Positions 55,343 to 62,519 of a stretch of DNA of 64,000 nt are shown here, piece after piece. The stretch is taken from NCBI RefSeq assembly GCF_003268635.1, contig NZ_CP029639.1, positions 1,251,501 through 1,315,500 on the forward strand, read 5' to 3'. Numbering within the stretch: position 1 is the first letter of the stretch; each line of letters begins with the position of its first letter. The translations under genes and the position numbers were made by a program. This DNA is from Paenibacillus sp. DCT19 (GTDB taxonomy: Bacteria; Bacillota; Bacilli; Paenibacillales; Paenibacillaceae). The notes under the pieces are model-generated. The model searched no databases, was not told where the DNA came from, and was given only the letters and a program-made list of their open reading frames with translations.

Positions 55343-56033
55343 CATTTTGGAGTTGAACCAGATTAGTAAGTCCTACGGCAAGAAGAAGGCGTTGCAAGAC
55401 GTTACGTTTGAGATTGCTCCGGGTCGAATTGTTGGATTACTTGGCAGCAACGGTAGTGGCAAGAGCACCTTGATGAAGCTGATTGCTGGATTGCTGCATC
55501 CGAGCAGTGGTTCCATTCAGGTCGCCGGCATATCGGTTGGGCTGGATACCAAGTCACTTGTCTCCTTTATGCCAGATCAGCCATTAACGGAGAGCTGGAT
55601 GAAGGTACGGGATGCAATCGCCTATTACCGTGATTTCTATGCTGACTTTGATCAAGAAAAGGCACGAGAAATGCTTGATTTTATGAAGCTCGCAGAGGGG
55701 GAACGTGTTAAAAATCTCTCGAAAGGCATGAATGAAAGACTACAGCTAACACTGGCTCTATCACGTAAGGCGCGTCTATATCTATTAGATGAACCAATTG
55801 GGGGAGTTGACCCTGTCGCTCGCGGCAAAATTCTGGATGCCATCGTCAAATTCTATGATGAAGACAGCAGCCTTATTATTTCAACGCACTTATTAAATGA
55901 TATTGAACGGATCTTTGACGAAGTCATTTTTATTCGAGAAGGCACAGTGGTACTGCGGGAAGAAGTGGAGACACTGCGTTTGCAAACTGGTAAAAGTGTG
56001 GATGAGATGTTCAAGGAGGTCTATGCCGAATGA
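55335..56033 (+). CDS. ABC transporter ATP-binding protein
   Basis: 232 residues from ATG 55335 (GGGAGG upstream). Walker A GSNGSGKST, signature LSKGMNERLQ, Walker B LYLLDEPIGGVDP, H-loop STHLLND. It drives the membrane protein encoded next; the stop overlaps that start. Confidence 0.95.
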   Translation: MTNILELNQISKSYGKKKALQDVTFEIAPGRIVGLLGSNGSGKSTLMKLIAGLLHPSSGSIQVAGISVGLDTKSLVSFMPDQPLTESWMKVRDAIAYYRDFYADFDQEKAREMLDFMKLAEGERVKNLSKGMNERLQLTLALSRKARLYLLDEPIGGVDPVARGKILDAIVKFYDEDSSLIISTHLLNDIERIFDEVIFIREGTVVLREEVETLRLQTGKSVDEMFKEVYAE

Positions 56034-56770
56034 TGACATTACTGAAATATGACTTTAAAAGAAACTGGAACACCTTATTAGCTAGTCTAGTGACTCTGAT
56101 TATTCTGCAGATTGCAGTAGCGCCATTTTTACCAAATGGTGGAGAAGTCATTCTCGCTATTGTCTCCTATACAGCGGTAGGTATAGCAACCTTTGTCAAA
56201 ATGATCAAGACGTATTGGTCTAACATTCGTGCCTATAATCGTCGTCTCGTTCCTGTGTCAGGGTTGTCCCATGTATTATCCCCACTGCTCTTTGGGGCGA
56301 TATGTGGATTGGTGTTGGCGGCGATTGGTACGATTCACCTTTTGATCTATGATTCTTTGAACTCAAAGATCGATATCATGTACTTTATCAACATGAGTGG
56401 AATGGACTTTTCAAGTATTATGGCCGTTATTCTACTTGGTCTTTGGGTGATCTTGTTTATGTCAGTCATCATTTTTCTCTGCATTTCGATTGCAGGCAGC
56501 TTCCGCTGGATATCGGGACCATGGATTGGGCTTGTTGCTTATTTCATCATTACCTCAGTCCTTAGCTGGGTTGAGAATGTTATTTTCCAAGGTGTAGTTA
56601 GCCCACTGCAAATATTTAACTTTACGGAGGAAAGCACTGGAATAACGTTCACCTCTAATGGACCTGTATGGGGAAATGTGATGTGGGGAAGTACGATTTT
56701 TGAAGTCATTGTAGCCATCGGATGTGTGGCCTTAACGGTGTATCTGAATAATAAAAAAGTTGAAGTATAG
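56030..56770 (+). CDS. ABC transporter permease subunit
   Basis: 246 residues, start ATG 56030 or 56033 after AAGGAGG. Six predicted membrane helices; ABC-2-like without known motif. Part of the second GntR-ATPase-permease operon; substrate unknown. Confidence 0.88.
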   Translation: MMTLLKYDFKRNWNTLLASLVTLIILQIAVAPFLPNGGEVILAIVSYTAVGIATFVKMIKTYWSNIRAYNRRLVPVSGLSHVLSPLLFGAICGLVLAAIGTIHLLIYDSLNSKIDIMYFINMSGMDFSSIMAVILLGLWVILFMSVIIFLCISIAGSFRWISGPWIGLVAYFIITSVLSWVENVIFQGVVSPLQIFNFTEESTGITFTSNGPVWGNVMWGSTIFEVIVAIGCVALTVYLNNKKVEV

Positions 56771-56799
56771 TCATAAGTAACATGTGATATGTAATAGAT

Positions 56800-56840
56800 A
56801 ATGTTCTGTCGTTGCTCCTAGAGCAGACAGAACATTTTTA
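56800..56840 (+). terminator. Terminator of the second GntR-ABC operon
   Basis: Stem ATGTTCTGTC / GACAGAACAT with inner TGCTC / GAGCA, then TTTTT. Confidence 0.88.
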
Positions 56841-56867
56841 ATTTGAAGCCGCCTCTGCCTCTTTTAT

Positions 56868-56926
56868 AAATTGTCCTTCGTAATCAGAAGAGGACTTTTT
56901 GAACAACCTCTATAACGTAAATAGAT
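56868..56926 (-). repeat. GTTCAAAAAG-type dispersed element, half copy
   Basis: CTTCGTAATCAGAAGAGGAC followed by TTTTTGAACAACCTCTATAA is nearly identical to the reverse complement of 33610-33655, including the flanking CGTAAAT. Confidence 0.7.
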
Positions 56927-56979
56927 TAATTACGATATAATGGTAGATTAAGTATAGGTTTGTAAGGAGGAGGGGTTCT

Positions 56980-57474
56980 GTGGAGCTATACTTCAGGGAT
57001 AATTTTTTCAACGCTGGTTATACGGAAATTATGAATCAAGACCAAGAACAGGTAGGGCATTTGGATCTGAAAAGTGCCTTTGGATCATCGATCGATGTAT
57101 TTGCCCCGTCAGGCTTAATCTGTAGCGGCAAGTTCCGTATGTTAACGAACCGATGGGATGTAACTTCTGCGGATGGGAATCATTGGGGTGTACTCAGGGC
57201 AAGACTTAGCTTCTTCAGTAAAAAGTATGAATATGATGCTGGGCCTCGTGGTGTATATGAAGTGTCCGCACCGGCTTTTTCACAGGAGTATGATATCACC
57301 GGTATGGGTGGCAGAACAGTGGCCAACTTCAGACGAACAAGCGGGTGGTTCAGCTCAGGCGCCTTTGTGCTTCACAATGAGTCAGAACAGCTCGATTCGT
57401 ATGAGCTGATCGCTGTGGTGATGGGTGTACATGCGATTAATAAGCGACGGAATTCGGCTGCGAGCAGTACGTAG
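56980..57474 (+). CDS. Tubby C-terminal/LURP-one-like domain protein
   Basis: 164 residues, GTG start after AAGGAGGAGG. Predicted beta-rich throughout: ELYFRDNFFNAGYTEIMNQD, VGHLDLKSAFGSSIDVF, GVLRARLSFFSKKYEYDAG, RGVYEVSAPAFSQEYDI. The pattern matches small Firmicute proteins placed in the tubby/LURP-one/scramblase superfamily. They probably bind lipid or act as scaffold; function unproven. Monocistronic. Confidence 0.75.
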   Translation: MELYFRDNFFNAGYTEIMNQDQEQVGHLDLKSAFGSSIDVFAPSGLICSGKFRMLTNRWDVTSADGNHWGVLRARLSFFSKKYEYDAGPRGVYEVSAPAFSQEYDITGMGGRTVANFRRTSGWFSSGAFVLHNESEQLDSYELIAVVMGVHAINKRRNSAASST

Positions 57475-57586
57475 GAAAATAAAGCTGGTATCGCATGATG
57501 TCTATTGAATAATGCGTAACACCAACTATCCAAAACTAAACATCGCATATCATGTTTCACCTATAAGCGCATGGGCGATGTATCGT

Positions 57587-57621
57587 ACAACAAGCCTGGA
57601 CGAAGTGTCCAGGCTTGTTGT
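57587..57621. terminator. Perfect hairpin between converging genes
   Basis: ACAACAAGCCTGGAC / GTCCAGGCTTGTTGT, a 15-bp perfect stem with a five-base loop. The T-tract after it is poor, but its position suggests termination in both directions. Confidence 0.6.
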
Positions 57622-57743
57622 TGCAGGGACGTATATATCAAGCGTTCAATCACAAAATCAGAGCATTTTCCTTATGGATTATAGCTTACGTAGGCTTCTA
57701 AAGTGAGCTTTTTGTGCTGAGAATGTCATATCATTACCTCGAC

Positions 57744-58610
57744 TTAAGAAATGCCTGTAGTATTCCCTTCATCATACTGGGTGTGCTGAGACTCTGATTC
57801 ACCCTCGGCATCAGATTCCGCATAACGCGCCAGCACCTTAGAGGCCGTCTCCGCCATACGCTTGCGGAGCGATGCATTGTCGGTGATCCGAACTCTTTTC
57901 CCCAGAAAGCGCATTTTGGATAGAACATAATCCATTTCTCCCCGTGGAATCGTGAGTATAATCCGATAGGTTTGTTCGCCTTCATCATAGTCGACCTGCT
58001 TCTCGAAGCAGGAGAATGCGTACAAGATCCGCGACAGCTCCTGATTATATTCAGGCAACACTTCAATAGTAACAGTTGTCTTTCGGTGTTCAGTTAATGC
58101 GGTAATCTTGTGTGCGTACTTGGAAGCGAGAGCTGCTTCAATGGGTTCGGCTTCTACGGCAATGATACTGTGAAGCTTGGTAGCCATGAGCTTGTGAAAG
58201 CGCGGGGCATACCAGAGCACGTACCATTCTTTTTTGACCATAGAGTATTCCAGCTTATATGGAAACCCAAATTGGTCATTGCTGATTCGTCCATTGCGGA
58301 CACGTCCAGTTAAGCGAAACCCCTGATGATGTAATATCATCTGCCTTAAGGTTTGGAGAAGTGGATGGGAGACGCTATTCTCTACACTCTTGGCTTTTTC
58401 CGTCAGATCGTCCTGAAGGTTCAGGTCCTGCTCTGGTTCCAACATCTCCTGCAGTTTCTTGAGGGTCGATGGACGTAACGCCTCGAACGCCGCCGGATGC
58501 TTCAACATCAACCGCAGCCAAGCGCGCTCTTGCGATGTCCAGGTGAATAGCCCCGTTTCATTCAGTCTCGTCATGATCTGGTAGTTGAACATCTTCTCGA
58601 ACAGGTTCAT
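57744..58610 (-). CDS. WYL-domain protein (second of a pair)
   Basis: About 288 residues. Best start ATG 58610, since the upstream TTG abuts AAGGAG. No obvious N-terminal helix-turn-helix. The WYL domain (about 90-180) shows LEYSMVKKEWYVLWYAPR and FHKLMATKLHSI; the C-terminal WCX-like part includes EVLPEYNQELSRIL, EKQVDYDEGEQTYRIILT and FLGKRVRI. WYL domains bind nucleic-acid or nucleotide-like ligands and control DNA-damage and defence genes. It overlaps the first WYL gene by over 50 bases, so the two are co-made and may form a heteromer. Confidence 0.85.
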   Translation of the reverse strand: MNLFEKMFNYQIMTRLNETGLFTWTSQERAWLRLMLKHPAAFEALRPSTLKKLQEMLEPEQDLNLQDDLTEKAKSVENSVSHPLLQTLRQMILHHQGFRLTGRVRNGRISNDQFGFPYKLEYSMVKKEWYVLWYAPRFHKLMATKLHSIIAVEAEPIEAALASKYAHKITALTEHRKTTVTIEVLPEYNQELSRILYAFSCFEKQVDYDEGEQTYRIILTIPRGEMDYVLSKMRFLGKRVRITDNASLRKRMAETASKVLARYAESDAEGESESQHTQYDEGNTTGIS

Positions 58611-59913
58611 AGTACTGAGCAATCTCCTTCCATTCCTTAATCATCTCTTGGCGTAGCCTGCGGGGAGCAAGCACTTCACAGCTAGAGCCAAAACTCCGCA
58701 GCCATGGTTTGATCTCAGTTGTACCGTTCACACGAATCTCATAGAGGAAAGTATCATTACTTTCAGGCGTGATCGTACCCCATTGCCCTTGTAGCTTCAC
58801 ACGATCCAATATGAAGTTGCGCTGACCATCGGTGGGGTGGAAGAATCGTGCTTGCACAGTAACCGTATTTCCGGTATCCACCAGCCAGCTGTAACGGCTA
58901 AGATTCGCCCATTGTTTTTTCAATTGATTCATGTATGATTCATTCGCCGCGTCTTGCTCTTCGATCTGTGTAATGCCCTCCATTCGAAATTTCACAAAAC
59001 CACGACGTCCTTGATATCCGACAACATACCAACGTCCATATTGATGGTCATAGACGACCTCCAGGGGAAGGATGCGGTTCAGACGCCCCTCAGCTTCTCG
59101 TTCAAATAATGGATTCGTGTTCTGTGAGCTGTAGCTGGATGGCTTCTTAGGAGAGTAATAGATAAACTGAACCCATTTCCGCTGCCGAATTGCACCAAGC
59201 AATGGGTATAAATGCGCTTCGTCCAAGATGCGTGAGTAGTAATGGTATTTATAGATGAAAGGTTCGGTAGCTTCTTCTTGCGGATAACTTAGGGCAATCG
59301 CCTTTTTGAGACTATCCCGCAGTAAATATCCTTGAACAGAAGGAACTTGAGTGTTCGCCATAATATCCACAAAATCATATAGTTCCAGTTGTTCCTCAGC
59401 CGTGAGCTTAGTCAGGACATCCTGTTGCAGAAGATATCGGTAGGGCCTGCCACCAGGTTCCTTGTGGATGACACCAACCTCCTCCAGATATTTGAGATCC
59501 GAACGAATCGTTTTCTCATCAGGCAATGCCATATCCTCAGGCAGGTCTTCACAGCAGGCATCCAGCAGTTCCATAGCGGTAAGGGGTGTTTGCTGAAGCG
59601 CGTGTAAAAGAAGGACAAGCCGCTTAACCTCCGTCTCTTTCATCGACTTGGCGCGAAACAGGAAGAGCAGCATAGGCTCTGCCGACTCACCATATTGGAA
59701 GCGAGCCAGGTCATTCATTTCTTTGCCTGGTTCTGAATCTGTGCGTTGTTCTGAGACAGTCTGCATAATCTCTTTTAATCGCCGTGTTGTCTTATCGAAG
59801 GTATGTATTGAAATGCCGAGTCGCTCGGCATATTGCTTACGATTATATGCACCACTTGTTAGGGATAACATACGAAGAAACTGAATTTCTTTGTCAAAGC
59901 TCTCTTTTGCCAT
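58558..59913 (-). CDS. WYL-domain transcriptional regulator (first of a pair)
   Basis: About 451 residues from ATG 59913 (AAGGAG nine bases upstream). N-terminal helix-turn-helix FLRMLSLTSGAYNRKQYAER, LGISIHTFDKTTRRLKE; a further winged segment lies at about 135-165 (PDEKTIRSDLKYLEEVG). WYL domain: RKWVQFIYYSPKKPSSY, RILPLEVVYDHQYGRWYVVG and FVKFRMEGI. C-terminal WCX-like domain to the end. It is divergent from the nucleotidyltransferase-hen1-pnkp genes, with two inverted repeats between, so it probably regulates that RNA-repair operon. Confidence 0.9.
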   Translation of the reverse strand: MAKESFDKEIQFLRMLSLTSGAYNRKQYAERLGISIHTFDKTTRRLKEIMQTVSEQRTDSEPGKEMNDLARFQYGESAEPMLLFLFRAKSMKETEVKRLVLLLHALQQTPLTAMELLDACCEDLPEDMALPDEKTIRSDLKYLEEVGVIHKEPGGRPYRYLLQQDVLTKLTAEEQLELYDFVDIMANTQVPSVQGYLLRDSLKKAIALSYPQEEATEPFIYKYHYYSRILDEAHLYPLLGAIRQRKWVQFIYYSPKKPSSYSSQNTNPLFEREAEGRLNRILPLEVVYDHQYGRWYVVGYQGRRGFVKFRMEGITQIEEQDAANESYMNQLKKQWANLSRYSWLVDTGNTVTVQARFFHPTDGQRNFILDRVKLQGQWGTITPESNDTFLYEIRVNGTTEIKPWLRSFGSSCEVLAPRRLRQEMIKEWKEIAQYYEPVREDVQLPDHDETE

Positions 59914-59949
59914 GATACTCACTCCTTGTTAGCCTACCCCTTATTGTAA

Positions 59950-60010
59950 CAGGAACATAGGTAGTTTTCATTTTAGATGTGTCTGTCGCCATACTTTCAC
60001 CATGTTCCTG
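59950..60010. promoter_or_regulatory. Spaced inverted repeat CAGGAACAT, candidate WYL operator
   Basis: CAGGAACAT (59950-59958) and ATGTTCCTG (60002-60010) are perfect inverted copies, with extra flanking similarity (TGTA..CAGGAACATRG). Centre-to-centre distance is 52 bp, about five helical turns, which suits two dimers or a DNA loop between the divergent promoters. Confidence 0.6.
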
Positions 60011-60030
60011 ACGTACAGAAAGAGGCATAA

Positions 60031-60048
60031 TCAAACCATAGGTTTGAC
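60031..60048 (+). promoter_or_regulatory. Palindrome TCAAACC-ATA-GGTTTGA over a -35 box
   Basis: A perfect 7-bp inverted repeat whose right arm overlaps TTGACC (60043-60048), a plausible -35 element for the RNA-repair operon; no clear -10 at normal spacing. Candidate operator. Confidence 0.5.
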
Positions 60049-60151
60049 CAGACAATGACACGATAGCAGATAGGATAACAAACCCGTGGTGAATCGGGAG
60101 CTATACATCGTATTAGCTATACAGCGTATTCGCCAAAGGAGGGAAAAGGCA

Positions 60152-60943
60152 ATGAACGTAATTAGTGAAGAAATGCGATCTATGATTCATCAGCAATTGG
60201 AGCAGATTGAGCGGGAAGAGCAGGTTCAGATCCTTTATGCTTGCGAGTCAGGCAGTCGTGCTTGGGGTTTCCCCTCACAGGATAGTGATTATGATGTGCG
60301 CTTTATCTATGTAAGACCGCTGGAATGGTATCTCTCCATTGAAGAGGGACGAGATGTGATTGAACGACCAATCAATGATCAGCTTGACATTAACGGCTGG
60401 GACTTGCGTAAGGCGCTAAAGTTATTCCGTAAATCGAATCCCCCGCTGCTGGAGTGGTTGCAATCACCGATCCAGTACTTAGAGAAGTCTAGTATAGCAG
60501 GACAGATTCGTGCACAGTCGCCACTAACGTTCTCGCCTAAATCTTGTATGTATCACTATCTGAACATGGCAAAAGGAAATTTCCGGGATTATTTGCAGGG
60601 GCATCAGGTGAAGATTAAGAAGTATTTCTATGTCCTACGTCCGCTGCTTGCCTGTGGCTGGATTGAACGATATGGGACAATGCCGCCAATGGAATTTGAA
60701 CGATTAGTTGAAGAGCTGATTCCTGCGTCAGATCCTTTATCTATAGAGATCCATGAACTGCTGCGCCGTAAAAAGGCAGGAGATGAGCTTGATATGGAGC
60801 CTCAGTTGCCTGCCATTCAAGCATTTTTGACAGAACAGATCGAGCACTACGAACAGACAGCCTCGCAGATGGCAAGAGAGGATGCTGTCCAGATTCAGGA
60901 ACTGGATCGTATCTTCCGTTTGGCACTGCAAGAAGTATGGTGA
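60152..60943 (+). CDS. DNA polymerase beta-superfamily nucleotidyltransferase (COG3541-like)
   Basis: 263 residues from ATG 60152, after AAAGGAGG. The active site is clear: GSRAWGFPSQDSDYDVRFIY, i.e. GS followed by the DxD metal pair. Then INGWDLRKALKLFRKSNPPL, LEWLQSPIQY and YHYLNMAKGNF, typical of the predicted nucleotidyltransferases of COG3541 (YcgL-like). The family adds a nucleotide to an unknown acceptor. Its position directly before hen1 and pnkp suggests a part in RNA end processing or tagging (inference). Confidence 0.88.
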   Translation: MNVISEEMRSMIHQQLEQIEREEQVQILYACESGSRAWGFPSQDSDYDVRFIYVRPLEWYLSIEEGRDVIERPINDQLDINGWDLRKALKLFRKSNPPLLEWLQSPIQYLEKSSIAGQIRAQSPLTFSPKSCMYHYLNMAKGNFRDYLQGHQVKIKKYFYVLRPLLACGWIERYGTMPPMEFERLVEELIPASDPLSIEIHELLRRKKAGDELDMEPQLPAIQAFLTEQIEHYEQTASQMAREDAVQIQELDRIFRLALQEVW

Positions 60944-60966
60944 ATAGATTAAAGAGCCAGATAACC

Positions 60967-61010
60967 GACTTTATGACAACCTCTTTATGAACACCCACTT
61001 ATAGAACGGA
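60967..61010 (+). repeat. GTTCAAAAAG-type dispersed element, degenerate remnant
   Basis: GACTTTATGACAACCTCT then TTATGAACACCCACTTATAG: both ends of the element joined head to tail. It lies between the nucleotidyltransferase and hen1. Confidence 0.5.
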
Positions 61011-61031
61011 TTAGTGAAGGAGGAAGCATCC

Positions 61032-62519
61032 ATGCACCTTATTATACAAGCAAGTGGGGCAGACGCTGCGGTGGTGTCTCATTTGCTCGCGAAGAACCCG
61101 GGCAATATATACGATCGGACAGACAAAGGCGTACGCGTCAGAATGGTCTATACCCGTGCAACGTCTAGTGAGACAGAAGTGTTAATTCATGCAGAGCCTG
61201 ATCCAGTAGATCTGGTGAGAGGTAGCCCTGACGGTTATGATATCACGCAATATATCAATGATCGGGAATTCGTGACAAGCAGTCTATTCTGCTCCTACAT
61301 ACGTTCAGCACTTGGCACAGCCTTGAATGGTAAACCGAAGGAAGAGTATGCGAAATGGGTGGATCATCCTTTTGACCTACAATTATCTTTTGGGCCGGTC
61401 GCTTCGGACTTACCTGATCGCGTGGTGGAAGAGTTATTTTCCCACTTAGGGTACGCTGTTACTTTGGAGCGAGAAGAGCTATCCTACTCCTTCGATCTGA
61501 AGAAGAAAAGCAGTGTAAGACGCATCATTCTTCGTGGTCAGGAGACCGTGCAAAATGCACTGCGCCAGTTATTTCTATTGATTCCGGTATTGGATAACTA
61601 TAAGCACTATTTCATCAGCGAGGATGAGATTGATAAAATTAAACGTTACGGTGATGGCTGGCTGGAGACCCATCCGCACAAGGAACTTATCGTTAGACGT
61701 ACCTTACGATTCGCCGAACTTATCAGGAAATATGAGTCGAAGGAAGGCACATTGTCTATACCAGACAACAAGCTGCTCAGCGCAGAAGAAGTGGAAGAGG
61801 GTAGAGATTCATTAGCTAAGGCATCCATAGATCGCTCAACTGAAGTGCCAAGAGGTGTACAAACCAGTGTACAAACAGATGTGATAACAGATGACCCACC
61901 CGTAAGACTAAATGAGTTACGATACCGTGCGATTACAGAGGTGGTTGCTCGTTTGCCGCACAGACAGAGAATCGTAGACATGGGTGCTGGAGAAGGGAAG
62001 CTATCGGCAAGGCTGGCCACCATTGCAGGCGTAGAGTCAATTTTGGCAGTAGAGCCCTCTGGTCAATCACGTCTTCGTGCGATGGAACGATTTGCGAAGC
62101 TGGAGGGTCGTCATGGTGTCGTTGCGATGCCAGAGCCGATCATCGGATCACTCTTTTATTTTGATGAACAGTTGCAGCATCAGGATGTCATGATTCTGTG
62201 CGAAGTCATTGAGCATATTGAGGCGTACCGCCTAGATGGAATTATGAGTACACTGCTTCAGGAATATCAGCCAGAAGTTTTGATCGTGACCACACCGAAC
62301 AAGGAATACAATGAGGTCTATGCGATGGAGCAGGAGAGCTTCCGTCACCACGATCATCGTTTCGAGTGGACACGTAATGAACTGGCTGAACGATGTGCGG
62401 AATGGTCCGCAGATACGAATTACACCTATACGATCCAAGGCATTGGTGAACATGTAGAGGGTTACGGACAGCCGACACAGATGATTATTTTTGAGCGCAG
62501 AGAGGAGGGGCAACAATGA
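61032..62519 (+). CDS. hen1: RNA 3'-terminal ribose 2'-O-methyltransferase Hen1
   Basis: 495 residues from ATG 61032 (AAGGAGGAAG upstream). The N-terminal half (1-240) is the Hen1 domain that activates Pnkp ligase: MHLIIQASGADAAVVSHLLA, NPGNIYDRTDKGVRVRMVY, YINDREFVTSSLFCSYIRSA. The C-terminal half is a SAM methyltransferase: IVDMGAGEGKLSARLA and the metal site EVIEHIE (Glu-x-x-Glu-His), with His further on in HHDHRFEWTR. It methylates the 2'-OH at a broken RNA 3' end before ligation, so the repaired RNA resists re-cleavage by ribotoxins. Stop overlaps the pnkp start (ATGA). Confidence 0.95.
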   Translation: MHLIIQASGADAAVVSHLLAKNPGNIYDRTDKGVRVRMVYTRATSSETEVLIHAEPDPVDLVRGSPDGYDITQYINDREFVTSSLFCSYIRSALGTALNGKPKEEYAKWVDHPFDLQLSFGPVASDLPDRVVEELFSHLGYAVTLEREELSYSFDLKKKSSVRRIILRGQETVQNALRQLFLLIPVLDNYKHYFISEDEIDKIKRYGDGWLETHPHKELIVRRTLRFAELIRKYESKEGTLSIPDNKLLSAEEVEEGRDSLAKASIDRSTEVPRGVQTSVQTDVITDDPPVRLNELRYRAITEVVARLPHRQRIVDMGAGEGKLSARLATIAGVESILAVEPSGQSRLRAMERFAKLEGRHGVVAMPEPIIGSLFYFDEQLQHQDVMILCEVIEHIEAYRLDGIMSTLLQEYQPEVLIVTTPNKEYNEVYAMEQESFRHHDHRFEWTRNELAERCAEWSADTNYTYTIQGIGEHVEGYGQPTQMIIFERREEGQQ

